From NCBI RefSeq assembly GCF_024345835.1, contig NZ_JAGQBW010000023.1, positions 1 through 38,516 on the forward strand: a stretch of 38,516 nt of DNA, written 5' to 3'. The notes below the pieces were generated by a model, which was not told the DNA's origin, did no database searches, and saw nothing but the letters and a program-made list of their open reading frames with translations. Positions 26,891-35,002 of this stretch are shown piece by piece. A program made the position numbers and the translations under genes. The DNA is from Synechococcus sp. HJ21-Hayes. GTDB taxonomy: Bacteria > Cyanobacteriota > Cyanobacteriia > PCC-6307 > Cyanobiaceae. The first letter of the stretch is position 1. Every line of letters starts with the position of its first letter.

Positions 26891-27079
26891 ATGGAGTTGG
26901 ATCTACAGCCCGGTGATGTGGTCAAGGTTCTCGAATCCGCAGCCCTCGGCTGGGTTCGTGCCCGGGTGATCCGCGTCAAATCTGGTGGTCGCGTGGTGGT
27001 TCAGAGCGACCAAGGTCGTGAGTTCACGGCCCGCGGCAACCAGGTGCGTTTGATCGAGCCCGCAGGCTTCCGTCCCTGA
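26891..27079 (+). CDS. Small conserved SH3-like protein, function unknown
   Basis: A 62-residue protein of beta character (DVVKVLESAALGWVRARVIR, GRVVVQSDQGREFTARGNQV) that resembles small SH3-like barrel proteins. It begins 37 bases after tRNA-Trp with ATG at 26891, and a strong terminator follows. A start eleven residues upstream (26858) is possible but lies against the tRNA. No function can be assigned. Confidence 0.65.
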   Translation: MELDLQPGDVVKVLESAALGWVRARVIRVKSGGRVVVQSDQGREFTARGNQVRLIEPAGFRP

Positions 27080-27128
27080 AGCCGTTTCGATGAGCCCACC
27101 GTGGGGCTCTGGCCAGCCCAATCCCCCG

Positions 27129-27154
27129 AGCCCGCCCCCACGGCGGGCTTTTTT
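27129..27154 (+). terminator. Rho-independent terminator
   Basis: AGCCCGCC and GGCGGGCT form an eight-base stem around five bases, followed by six T. It ends the transcript of the small SH3-like gene (and possibly rplS and tRNA-Trp). Confidence 0.9.
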
Positions 27155-27226
27155 GTTGGCAGCGGCTCGGGCAACGTGGCTGGGAGGGTCGCGATCACCA
27201 GGCCTGCTGGGTACTGATCCGGGAGG

Positions 27227-27268
27227 CTCTGCAGAAATGGTGCACCACGGTGCACCATTTCTGCAGAG
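27227..27268. repeat. Perfect 42-bp palindrome, copy 1 of a dispersed element
   Basis: Two 20-base arms (left arm CTCTGCAGAAATGGTGCACC) are perfect reverse complements around two central bases. The core is shared with a second copy inside polA at 33014-33046, and similarity continues on the right side into a GTGCCAGC-like segment. It lies between a terminator and the promoter of the tRNA-Asp/gltX region, a stretch of 338 bases with no gene. Lack of a T run argues against a simple terminator. Confidence 0.85.
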
Positions 27269-27319
27269 TGCCAGCGCTACACACCAACAGCAGCAGCCTG
27301 CAACGGCAACGGCAACGAG

Positions 27320-27349
27320 TTGACGGAGGGCAGGGCGACAGCGGATACT
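27320..27349 (+). promoter_or_regulatory. Probable promoter of tRNA-Asp and gltX
   Basis: TTGACG (-35, 27320-27325) and GATACT (-10, 27344-27349) stand 18 bases apart, about 70 bases ahead of the tRNA. The gltX gene follows the tRNA closely and may be read from here too. Confidence 0.5.
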
Positions 27350-27417
27350 TTTGAGGTCGCCGACGCGACACAGACGCGGCCCCAAAGCCCTGTCTGGAAG
27401 TGCCCTGAGCGCTTGGT

Positions 27418-27491
27418 GGGACTGTAGTTCAATCGGTTAGAGCACCGCCCTGTCACGGCGGAAGTTGCGGGTTCGAGCCCCGTCAGTCCCG
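27418..27491 (+). tRNA. tRNA-Asp (GTC anticodon)
   Basis: A 74-base cloverleaf: acceptor GGGACTG pairs with CAGTCCC, D stem GTTC/GAGC, and anticodon stem CCGCC/GGCGG around CTGTCAC, anticodon GTC. The T arm GCGGG/CCCGT holds TTCGAGC. CCA is not encoded. gltX starts 27 bases later. Confidence 0.96.
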
Positions 27492-27517
27492 TTTTCAAAC
27501 CTTATGGAGCAAGCCCG

Positions 27518-28951
27518 GTGACTCAGGCTGGTCAGGTGCGCGTGCGTCTCGCCCCCAGCCCCACCGGCACATTGCACATCGGCACGGCCCGTACGGCGGT
27601 GTTCAACTGGCTGTTCGCCCGGCGCCACGGCGGCCAGTTCCTGCTGCGCATCGAGGACACCGATAAAGAGCGCAGCCAACAGGCCTTCACCGACAACATC
27701 CTGGAGGGCCTGCAGTGGTTGGGGTTGCACTGGGATGGCACCCCGGTGATCCAGAGCGAGCGCATCGCTGAGCATCGCGCCGCCATCCAGCAACTCCTGG
27801 ATTCCGGCAAGGCCTACCGCTGCTACGCCACCGAAGCCGAGCTCACGGAGATGCGCGAGCGGCAGGCCGCGGAGAACAAGGCCCCCCGCTACGACAACCG
27901 CCACCGCGACCTCAGCCCCGAGCAGGAGCAGGCCTTCATCGCCGCAGGACGTGAGGCCACCGTGCGCTTCCGCATCGACGACAGCGCCAGCATCACCTGG
28001 ACCGACCTGGTGCGCGGCGAGATGCGCTGGGCGGGCGCTGACCTAGGGGGCGACATGGTGATCGCCCGACGGGCCCCTGCCGATCAGATCGGCGACCCGC
28101 TCTACAACCTGGTGGTGGTGGTAGACGATGCCGCCATGGCCATCAGCCACGTGATCCGCGGCGAAGACCACATCGCCAACACCGCCAAGCAGCTGTTGCT
28201 CTACGAGGCCCTGGGTGTCCCCGCTCCGATCTTTGCCCACACCCCCCTGATCCTCAACCAAGAGGGCAAAAAACTCTCCAAGCGCGATGGCGTCACCTCC
28301 GTGAGCGATTTCCGCGCCCAGGGCTACACCGCTGAGGCCCTAGCCAACTACATGACGCTGCTGGGCTGGTCGCCACCGGAGGGTATGGGCGAGCGCTTCA
28401 CGCTGGAGCAAGCCGCAACGGTGTTCGAGTTCAGCCGGGTGAACAAGGCCGGCGCCCGTTTCGATTGGGACAAGCTCAACTGGCTCAACAGCCAGGTGCT
28501 GCACGAGCGCGGCCCCGAGCAACTGCTGGCGGAACTGCAACCGCTGTGGGCAGCCCAGGGCTGGCCCGCCGCCCCCGCCGCCTGGCAGCAGCAACTCTGT
28601 GAACTGATCGGCCCCTCGCTCACGCTGCTGGCCGATGGCGTGGAGCAAGCCCGCCCCTTCTTTGAGCGGCCGGAGCTAAATGAGGCGGCCCTGCAGCAAC
28701 TTCAGAGCGATGGGGCCCGTCCGGCCCTGCAGGCCCTGCTGGAGCTCTTGCCGGAGGGCGAGCTCACGGCAGACGTGGCCCAGGCCTTGCTGGGAGAAGC
28801 GGTGGCCGCCGCCGGTGTGAAGAAGGGGGTGCTGATGAAAAGCCTGCGGGCCGCGCTGCTGGGCAGCCTCCAAGGCCCCGACCTGCTCAGCACCTGGCTG
28901 CTCCTGCAACCCAGCGGTGAAGCCGCAGGTCGGATCCAGCGCAGCCTCTAG
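27518..28951 (+). CDS. gltX: Glutamyl-tRNA synthetase
   Basis: A 477-residue class I aminoacyl-tRNA synthetase that charges tRNA-Glu. In cyanobacteria it also mischarges tRNA-Gln and supplies glutamyl-tRNA for tetrapyrrole synthesis. The HIGH motif is in [15 protein letters not shown] and the KMSKS equivalent is [20 protein letters not shown] marks the connection to the anticodon-binding helical region. GTG at 27518 with GGAG about eight bases upstream is the start; the ATG at 27504 is out of frame. Its stop overlaps the stop of the antiporter on the other strand, sharing CTAG. Confidence 0.97.
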   Translation: MTQAGQVRVRLAPSPTGTLHIGTARTAVFNWLFARRHGGQFLLRIEDTDKERSQQAFTDNILEGLQWLGLHWDGTPVIQSERIAEHRAAIQQLLDSGKAYRCYATEAELTEMRERQAAENKAPRYDNRHRDLSPEQEQAFIAAGREATVRFRIDDSASITWTDLVRGEMRWAGADLGGDMVIARRAPADQIGDPLYNLVVVVDDAAMAISHVIRGEDHIANTAKQLLLYEALGVPAPIFAHTPLILNQEGKKLSKRDGVTSVSDFRAQGYTAEALANYMTLLGWSPPEGMGERFTLEQAATVFEFSRVNKAGARFDWDKLNWLNSQVLHERGPEQLLAELQPLWAAQGWPAAPAAWQQQLCELIGPSLTLLADGVEQARPFFERPELNEAALQQLQSDGARPALQALLELLPEGELTADVAQALLGEAVAAAGVKKGVLMKSLRAALLGSLQGPDLLSTWLLLQPSGEAAGRIQRSL

Positions 28952-30168
28952 GCCTCACCCGGCGGCACCGGCTCCGCGAGGGGCTCCTGGGGCTGCACCA
29001 ACCCCAGCGCTTGGGCCAGGAGCGGTGCCGTGAAGCCCTGGATGCCCACGGTGAGCAGAATCGTGAGGAACACCAGCCCCTTGAGGGCCCCAGCCCCGGC
29101 GATGCCGGCGGCCTGGAGTTCGATGGCAAACAAACTCGCCACTGCGGCCGTCACGATGCCGCGGGGGGCGATCCAGCTGAGCATCAGCTTGTCGCGCCAG
29201 CCCAGGGAGGCCAGGCCAAGGCCACCGGCCTGGATCACCAGCCAGCGGTAGAGCATCAGGACCAGCACACAGGCCACCCCGCCCCAGCCCAGGGGGCTAA
29301 GTTCGCTCCACGACAAATCCGCCGCCAGCAACGGGAACAGCACCGTGATGGCCAGCTGGGCCAACTGGCTGATCAGCGCATCGAGCTGGCTAGCCTCCTG
29401 ATCGAGCCGCAGGCCCACCACCACACCGGCACTCACGGCGGCGGGGAAGCCGGCCTCCGGCAACAGCGCCTGGGCACCGCTCACCAACACGAACAACACC
29501 CCCAGGCTGAGCTGCAGCTTGAGGGCATCGGCATCCGCCGGCAGGCGCCGCAGCACCTCCACCAACACCCAGCCCCCGAGCCCGCCGATCACCACGCCAC
29601 CGCCCAGCCGCATCGCCAACAGCAGGGCCACGTCGTTCCAGCCGGCCAGATCCCCCAGGGCCAGCTGCAGCAGCAACAGGGCCAACACCGCACCGGCCGG
29701 CTCCAGGATCAGGCCTTCGGCCTCCAGTACCTGGCCCAGGCCCGGCAGCAAGCGCATCTGCTGCACCATCGGCGTCACCACCGTGGGGCCGGTGGCCAGG
29801 GCAATGGCACCGAACACCCAGGCCAGGGGCCAGGACAAGCCGGCCAACTGATGGGCCAGCCAGGCACCACCCACCAACCCCAGCGCCCCGCGCACCAGCA
29901 CCAGCTGCACCACGGTGCGCTGCAGGTCGCGGCCGGCAAGGCGCAAGTTGAGGCCGCCATCGAACAGCACCAGGCTCACTAGCAGCCCCACCAGGGGGTC
30001 CAGGCCCCGCCCGAGGGATTCCGGCTGCACCAGATCGAAGCCCGCATGGCCGATCAACAGCCCGGTGGCCAACAGCAGCACCACCGCCGGCAGGCCACTG
30101 AGGCGGGCCAGCAACTGGGCGATCGCCCCGGCAAAGAAGGCCTCACCCCAGAGCAGTTCCAGATTCAA
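28948..30168 (-). CDS. Sodium/proton antiporter, CPA family (NhaP-like)
   Basis: A 406-residue protein with about twelve membrane helices, exchanging sodium (or potassium) for protons. Landmarks are [12 protein letters not shown] in an early helix, [31 protein letters not shown] and the late arginine motif [15 protein letters not shown]. The usual TDP-type Asp of the first core motif is replaced (ATGPT), and the second motif has Glu156 where many relatives have Asp, so the ion site differs from NhaP prototypes. The start is TTG at 30168 overlapping the TGA of the preceding gene. No ATG or better start lies in the first 130 residues. Confidence 0.85.
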   Translation of the reverse strand: MNLELLWGEAFFAGAIAQLLARLSGLPAVVLLLATGLLIGHAGFDLVQPESLGRGLDPLVGLLVSLVLFDGGLNLRLAGRDLQRTVVQLVLVRGALGLVGGAWLAHQLAGLSWPLAWVFGAIALATGPTVVTPMVQQMRLLPGLGQVLEAEGLILEPAGAVLALLLLQLALGDLAGWNDVALLLAMRLGGGVVIGGLGGWVLVEVLRRLPADADALKLQLSLGVLFVLVSGAQALLPEAGFPAAVSAGVVVGLRLDQEASQLDALISQLAQLAITVLFPLLAADLSWSELSPLGWGGVACVLVLMLYRWLVIQAGGLGLASLGWRDKLMLSWIAPRGIVTAAVASLFAIELQAAGIAGAGALKGLVFLTILLTVGIQGFTAPLLAQALGLVQPQEPLAEPVPPGEA

Positions 30169-30407
30169 TCGTGAAGGGCACCGTAGATCGGCTCCACTCT
30201 GATTCCCAGCACCGCACTGGGCCGCAGCACCAGATACTCCGCCTCAAGGTCGGTGATCGGCACGTTGATGAAGGCATCGGCGGGGCCGACATTGAGCACC
30301 GTGCCATACCACTGCTGAAACGCATCGAGGCTGGGGAAGTGCACCACCTGGCTGTGGCCACCGGCCAGCAGCAGGTGGATGGCATAGCGGCTGGGGGTGC
30401 GGGCCAT
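30165..30407 (-). CDS. Small conserved hypothetical protein
   Basis: An 80-residue protein with HLLLAGGHSQVVHFPSLDAF, a central FINVPITDLEAEYLVLRPSA and a C-terminal [15 protein letters not shown]. No signal or membrane segment. The pattern suggests a small alpha/beta domain, but the function is unknown. ATG at 30407 is the start. Its stop overlaps the antiporter start by two bases, so the two are probably coupled. Longer frames run into the DUF1643 remnant in another phase. Confidence 0.7.
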   Translation of the reverse strand: MARTPSRYAIHLLLAGGHSQVVHFPSLDAFQQWYGTVLNVGPADAFINVPITDLEAEYLVLRPSAVLGIRVEPIYGALHD

Positions 30408-30429
30408 GGGCGGGCAGGGCGTGCGGGTT

Positions 30430-30780
30430 AAGGATGGCCCCAGCGCTGCGGCAACGCATCCCCCGCCAGGCCCCGCCGTTGCCCCAGCCCAGCCACAGGC
30501 CTGCACCGGCGCTGCCGGCCAGCAGCTGCAGCCGCTGCTCCAACCAGCGATCGTTCTCGCTCCCCACGGGATCGGTACTGCGCCGCAGGGCCGCGGGGCT
30601 GGCGGCAATGCGAGCAAAGCCCTACAACCGCCGCAGGGTGGGGTCGTCGCGCTGGGCTGTTGCCAGTGATGGATTGAGGCCAATGAGGAGCACCACCGGT
30701 GCCGCGGGATCCCAGCAGCGCGCCAGCCACCAGCGGTAGTGACGGCAGGAGCTGAAGGCGGCTTGGCGGTTCTCGCCCAT
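30430..30780 (-). pseudogene. DUF1643 family pseudogene (nonsense codon and internal loss)
   Basis: From ATG at 30780 the minus strand encodes [20 protein letters not shown], then [20 protein letters not shown], matching the start of DUF1643 proteins. A TAG at 30622-30624 interrupts the frame, but the same frame continues GFARIAASPAALRRSTDPVG and SENDRWLEQR, the conserved DPVGxENDRW segment. Between GFAR and DPVG about 20 residues normally carrying an NLFA motif are missing. The end no longer resembles the family. Two independent lesions show that the gene is dead. The function of DUF1643 is not established. Confidence 0.75.
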
Positions 30781-30817
30781 GGGGTCCAGGCTGGCAGAAC
30801 CGCCTTAGCCTGTGCTG

Positions 30818-31216
30818 ATGGCTCAGGCTCCATCGCTGCCCTGGCTGGCCCCCCAGCCCCTGCCGGCCGAGTTGGACCTGGGGCCAGGCCTGAATGCCGG
30901 TCAACTGTTGGAGGGCCTCAGGAGCCTGTGCGCCCATCCGGATCTGAAAGCCCTGGTGGCCTTTGGCTCCCGAGCCCGGGGGGACGCCGATGCCGAATCC
31001 GATCTGGATCTGCTGGCCATCAGCCGCCAGGACAGCCTCACACCCCAGCAAAAACTGAACAGCTGGCGGGATCTGCGCGCCAGCCTCGGGCTCCAGAGCC
31101 CCGGGGTGGACCTGCTGGTGGTGGGTGCGGCCGACGCCGCAAGGCTGGCAGGGTCGCGCTGGCACGTGGTGGCCGATGCCGCCCGTGAAGGGAAGGTGCT
31201 CTATGTCGCCAGCTGA
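30818..31216 (+). CDS. MNT-type nucleotidyltransferase (antitoxin-like)
   Basis: A 132-residue minimal nucleotidyltransferase. The active-site motif is FGSRARGDADAESDLDLLAI, the family pattern GSxARG...SDxDL, and a third acidic residue is likely Asp in GVDLLVV. In MNT-HEPN modules this protein can neutralise the HEPN partner, in known cases by adding AMP to it. ATG at 30818 is used; GTG two codons earlier is possible. The 3' end overlaps the HEPN gene by 14 bases. Confidence 0.85.
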   Translation: MAQAPSLPWLAPQPLPAELDLGPGLNAGQLLEGLRSLCAHPDLKALVAFGSRARGDADAESDLDLLAISRQDSLTPQQKLNSWRDLRASLGLQSPGVDLLVVGAADAARLAGSRWHVVADAAREGKVLYVAS

Positions 31217-31565
31217 GGATGCAGGCCTGCTGCTGAGCATCGTGCGCCGTCATCTCGTGGCGCTGCGGCTGGGGCTGGATCCGGTCTTCCCCGCTGAAGA
31301 CTGGGGCTTCACCGCCCAACAGGCCCTGGAAAAACTGCTGAAAGCCCAGATCGTGCTGGCCGATCGCGATCCACCGCGCCGGCATGACCTGGGTGAATTG
31401 GCGGCATTGGCAGGGGCACAGATGAGGCCGGAACTGCTGGAGCTGCAGGTGTTCGCCGTGGAAGCGCGCTACGAGGAGGGCCCCTTCGCCCTGCCTGCCG
31501 AGCGCGCCTGGATCCTGACTGAACTGGAACTCCTGCTCACGGCCATGGAGGGCCGCCTAGCCTGA
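31203..31565 (+). CDS. HEPN-domain protein (toxin-like)
   Basis: A 120-residue helical protein of the HEPN (PF05168-like) family, with FTAQQALEKLLKAQIVL, PPRRHDLGELAALAG and FAVEARYEEGPFALPAE. HEPN proteins are often RNases with an R-x(4-6)-H pair; Arg55 and His61 would give that spacing, but I cannot verify that they are the catalytic pair. ATG at 31203 lies inside the nucleotidyltransferase gene. Gene order MNT-HEPN with overlap is typical of toxin-antitoxin operons. Confidence 0.82.
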   Translation: MSPAEDAGLLLSIVRRHLVALRLGLDPVFPAEDWGFTAQQALEKLLKAQIVLADRDPPRRHDLGELAALAGAQMRPELLELQVFAVEARYEEGPFALPAERAWILTELELLLTAMEGRLA

Positions 31566-31570
31566 ACTCC

Positions 31571-31867
31571 ATGCCAACCCTGGCCGCGATCCCTGAGCAG
31601 CGCCGCAAGGCGCGCCTGGCTGATCTCAGGCATGGGGTGGTGGCGGCGGTAGCGGGGCAGCCGAACACCGAGGTGTGGCTGTTCGGCTCGTTGGCCCGCG
31701 GCGACTGGAATGCCTACTCAGACGTGGACCTGCTGGCCATTGGCCCCAGCGAGCCTGCGGCCGAAGCCCTGGCCGATGCCCTGCCCTCGGCCCATCTCGG
31801 CGACGACGTGCTGCCGCTCACCCATGAACGGTGGCACGAGCTGCGCAGCTCTGAACACCCCTACTAG
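31571..31867 (+). CDS. Second MNT-type nucleotidyltransferase, possibly truncated
   Basis: A 98-residue protein with WLFGSLARGDWNAYSDVDLLAI, again the minimal nucleotidyltransferase active site. It starts five bases after the HEPN stop, so three genes form one operon. The frame ends SSEHPY then TAG. Reading on past the TAG gives RAIGAAALRVDQP and TGA at 31907, which looks like the natural end of such proteins. A Trp codon (TGG) may have become TAG. Loss of about 14 terminal residues may not destroy activity. A possible role is a second antitoxin or a partner of another HEPN gene. Confidence 0.72.
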   Translation: MPTLAAIPEQRRKARLADLRHGVVAAVAGQPNTEVWLFGSLARGDWNAYSDVDLLAIGPSEPAAEALADALPSAHLGDDVLPLTHERWHELRSSEHPY

Positions 31868-31986
31868 CGGGCGATCGGCGCGGCCGCCCTCCGCGTGGAT
31901 CAGCCGTGACGCCCCAGGCAGCTAATGCCGTGGTGCTGGTGGCCGCAAGAGGTCTGGCAGGCTAGGGCCACTGAAGCAATTCCCAC

Positions 31987-34900
31987 GTGGCGGCGGCGCA
32001 AACCGGCAGCACCAAGCCCCTGCTGCTGCTGGTGGATGGCCACTCGCTGGCCTTTCGAAGCTTTTATGCCTTCTCCAAGGGCGGCGAAGGGGGGCTGAGC
32101 ACCAAGGAAGGGGTGCCCACCTCGGTGACCTACGGCTTCCTCAAGGCCCTGCTCGACAACTGCAAGGGCCTTACCCCCCAGGGGGTGGTGATCGCCTTCG
32201 ACACGGCCGAACCCACCTTCCGCCATGAGGCCGATGAGGCCTACAAGGCCCACCGGGATGTGGCGCCGGAGCACTTCTTTCAAGATCTGGGCAATCTGCA
32301 GCAGATCCTGGAGGAGAGCCTCGATCTGCCCCTGTGCATGGCACCGGGCTACGAGGCCGACGACGTGCTCGGCACCCTGGCCAATCGCGCCGCCAACCAG
32401 GGCTGGGGGGTGCGCATCCTCTCGGGCGACCGCGACCTGTTCCAACTGGTGGACGACGAGCGCGACATCGCGGTGCTCTACATGGGTGGTGGACCCTATG
32501 CCAAGAGCAGCGGCCCGGTGGAGATCCGCCGCGAGGGAGTGCTGGCGAAGTTGGGGGTCACCCCGGAGGAGGTGGTGGACCTCAAGGCCCTCACCGGCGA
32601 CACCAGCGACAACATTCCCGGGGTGAAGGGCGTGGGTCCGAAAACCGCCATCAACCTGCTGCAGGCCTACGGCGATCTCGACCAGGTGTACGCGGCGGTG
32701 GAGCAACTGGAGGGGGCCGGCCCCAAGGCGAAGGATCCCAAGGGGGTGATCAAGGGGGCCCTGCTGGGCAAGCTCAGCAGCGACCGGGAGAACGCCTACC
32801 GATCCCGGATGCTGGCGGAAATCCTGGTGGACATCCCCCTGCCCCGCGAGCCACGGCTTGAGCTGGGCGAGGTGAAGAGCGAAGCCCTGGCCGGCAGCCT
32901 CGAGGAACTGGAACTGTTCAGCCTGCGGCGCCAGGTGGCCAACTTTGCCCAGGTGTTCTCCGCCCATCCATCGGAAACAAGCAGAGGCGGGGGGGAACCA
33001 GTTGCCGCGGCGCCTGCAGAAATGGTGCACCGCGGTGCACCATTTCCGGACAGTGCTGCCAGCACAGGCACACCGCCTCGGAGCGGCGGCATCGACAACG
33101 CCCCGCCGGCCCTGCAGCCCGAGCTGATCAGCACGGCCGAGCAACTGGCCGGGCTGGTGGAACGGCTATGGGCTGCCTGCGATCCCGCCGCCCCGATCGC
33201 CCTGGACACGGAAACCACGGCCCTGAACCCGTTCCAGGCGGAACTGGTGGGCATCGGGTTGTGCTGGGGAGAAGGCCTGGCCGATCTGGCCTACATCCCC
33301 ATCGGCCACCAGGCGGAACTCACCGACCTGCCACAGCTGCCCCTGGATGAGGTGCTCACGGCCCTGGCCCCCTGGCTGGGAAGTGCACAGCACCCCAAAA
33401 CCCTGCAAAACGCCAAATACGACCGGCTGATCCTGCTGCGCCATGGCCTGCCCCTAGAGGGGGTGGTGATGGACACGCTGCTGGCGGACTACCTGCGCGA
33501 TGCCAACGCCAAGCACGGGCTGGAGGTGATGGCCCAGCGCAACTTCGGCTATCTGCCCACCAGCTATGGCGAGCTGGTGCCCAAGGGCGCCACCTTTGCC
33601 GCTGTGCCGATCCCACAGGCCGCCCTCTATTGCGGCATGGACGTGCATGTGACGTGGCGCCTCACGGGGCTGTTGCGGGGCCAGTTAGCGGAGCTGGGGC
33701 CGGCCCTGCCCAAGCTGCTGGAGCAGGTGGAGCTGCCGCTGGAGCCGGTGCTCGCGCTGATGGAAGCCACCGGCATCCGCATTGATACGGCCTACCTGGG
33801 GGAACTCAGCCAGGAGCTGGCCCACACCCTGGAGCGCCTGGAGAGCGAGGCCAAAACCGCCGCCGGGGTGGAGTTCAACCTGGCCTCCCCCAAGCAACTG
33901 GGGGAACTGCTGTTCGACACCCTCGGGCTCGACCGCAAGAAATCCCGCAAGACCAAAACCGGCTGGAGCACCGATGCGGCAGTGCTCGAAAAGCTGGAGG
34001 AGGCCCACCCGGTGGTGCCGCTGGTGCTGGAGCACCGCACCCTCAGCAAGCTCAAGGGCACCTATGTGGATGCGCTGCCAGCGCTGATGGAGCCGGAAAC
34101 AGGCCGTGTGCACACCGATTTCAACCAGGCCGTGACGGCCACCGGCCGGCTGAGCAGCAGCAATCCCAACCTGCAGAACATCCCCATCCGCACCGAGTTT
34201 TCACGGCGGATCCGCAAGGCCTTCCTGCCGGAAGCGGGCTGGCAGCTGATCAGCGCCGACTACTCCCAGATCGAACTGCGCATCCTCACCCACCTCAGTG
34301 GCGAAGAGGTGCTGGTGGAGGCGTATCGCACGGGCGACGACGTGCACGCCCTCACCGCCCGCCTGCTGCTGGACCGGGAGCCCGGCGCCCCGGTGAGCGC
34401 CGACGAGCGCCGCCTGGGCAAAACGATCAACTTCGGGGTGATCTACGGCATGGGAGCCCAGCGCTTCGCGCGGGAAACAGGCGTGAGCCAGGCCCAGGCC
34501 AAGGAATTTCTAAGCAAGTACAAGCAGCGCTACCCCAAGGTGTTCGCCTTCCTGGAGCTGCAGGAGCGGCTGGCCCTGAGCCGGGGCTACGTGGAAACGA
34601 TCCTGGGGCGGCGGCGCCCGTTTGCGTTTGATCCTGGGGGCCTGGGCCGCTACCTGGGCAAAGATCCCCTGGAGATCGATCTGGAGGTGGCCCGCCGCGG
34701 TGGCATGGAAGCCCAGCAGCTGCGGGCGGCTGCCAATGCGCCAATCCAGGGCTCCAGCGCCGACATCATCAAGCTGGCCATGGTGCAACTCCACCACCAG
34801 CTGGCGGCCAGCGGCCTACCGGCCCGGCTACTGCTGCAGGTGCACGACGAACTGGTCTTGGAAGCAGCTCCGGAAGCCCTGGAGGAGGCGCTGGCGCTGA

Positions 34901-34989
34901 CGCGTGAAACCATGGAGCACGCCGTCGAGCTGGCTGTCCCCCTCGTGGTGGAGACCGGCGTCGGCGCCAACTGGATGGACGCGAAATAA
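31987..34989 (+). CDS. polA: DNA polymerase I
   Basis: A 1000-residue enzyme of repair and Okazaki-fragment processing. The 5'-3' exonuclease covers about residues 1-315 (LLLVDGHSLAFRSFYAF, YEADDVLGTLA, GDTSDNIPGVKGVGPKTA). The 3'-5' exonuclease seems active: Asp407 and Glu409 in LDTETT, NAKYDRLI, and YCGMDVHVT. Polymerase motifs are A (Asp758 in ADYSQIELR), B (Lys812 in KTINFGVIYG) and C (HDE, His953-Asp954). GTG at 31987 is the start. A linker at about residues 325-375 is low-complexity and includes AEMVHRGAPF, encoded by a palindromic element shared with 27227-27268. The polymerase is longer than the usual 930 residues for this reason at least in part. Confidence 0.96.
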   Translation: MAAAQTGSTKPLLLLVDGHSLAFRSFYAFSKGGEGGLSTKEGVPTSVTYGFLKALLDNCKGLTPQGVVIAFDTAEPTFRHEADEAYKAHRDVAPEHFFQDLGNLQQILEESLDLPLCMAPGYEADDVLGTLANRAANQGWGVRILSGDRDLFQLVDDERDIAVLYMGGGPYAKSSGPVEIRREGVLAKLGVTPEEVVDLKALTGDTSDNIPGVKGVGPKTAINLLQAYGDLDQVYAAVEQLEGAGPKAKDPKGVIKGALLGKLSSDRENAYRSRMLAEILVDIPLPREPRLELGEVKSEALAGSLEELELFSLRRQVANFAQVFSAHPSETSRGGGEPVAAAPAEMVHRGAPFPDSAASTGTPPRSGGIDNAPPALQPELISTAEQLAGLVERLWAACDPAAPIALDTETTALNPFQAELVGIGLCWGEGLADLAYIPIGHQAELTDLPQLPLDEVLTALAPWLGSAQHPKTLQNAKYDRLILLRHGLPLEGVVMDTLLADYLRDANAKHGLEVMAQRNFGYLPTSYGELVPKGATFAAVPIPQAALYCGMDVHVTWRLTGLLRGQLAELGPALPKLLEQVELPLEPVLALMEATGIRIDTAYLGELSQELAHTLERLESEAKTAAGVEFNLASPKQLGELLFDTLGLDRKKSRKTKTGWSTDAAVLEKLEEAHPVVPLVLEHRTLSKLKGTYVDALPALMEPETGRVHTDFNQAVTATGRLSSSNPNLQNIPIRTEFSRRIRKAFLPEAGWQLISADYSQIELRILTHLSGEEVLVEAYRTGDDVHALTARLLLDREPGAPVSADERRLGKTINFGVIYGMGAQRFARETGVSQAQAKEFLSKYKQRYPKVFAFLELQERLALSRGYVETILGRRRPFAFDPGGLGRYLGKDPLEIDLEVARRGGMEAQQLRAAANAPIQGSSADIIKLAMVQLHHQLAASGLPARLLLQVHDELVLEAAPEALEEALALTRETMEHAVELAVPLVVETGVGANWMDAK
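33014..33046. repeat. Palindromic element inside polA, copy 2
   Basis: GAAATGGTGCACC and its exact reverse complement flank two bases. Left and right neighbours also resemble copy 1 at 27227-27268 (GCAGAAATGG on the left; CAGTGCTGCCAGC against AGAGTGCCAGC on the right). It lies in frame in the linker between exonuclease domains of polA and encodes AEMVHRGAPF. Confidence 0.82.
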
Positions 34990-35002
34990 ACCGATCAGGC
35001 CA

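Noticed and set aside
27227-27268. Palindrome as a transcription terminator
   Set aside because: No T run on either side, a proper terminator lies just upstream, and its core recurs inside a coding gene.
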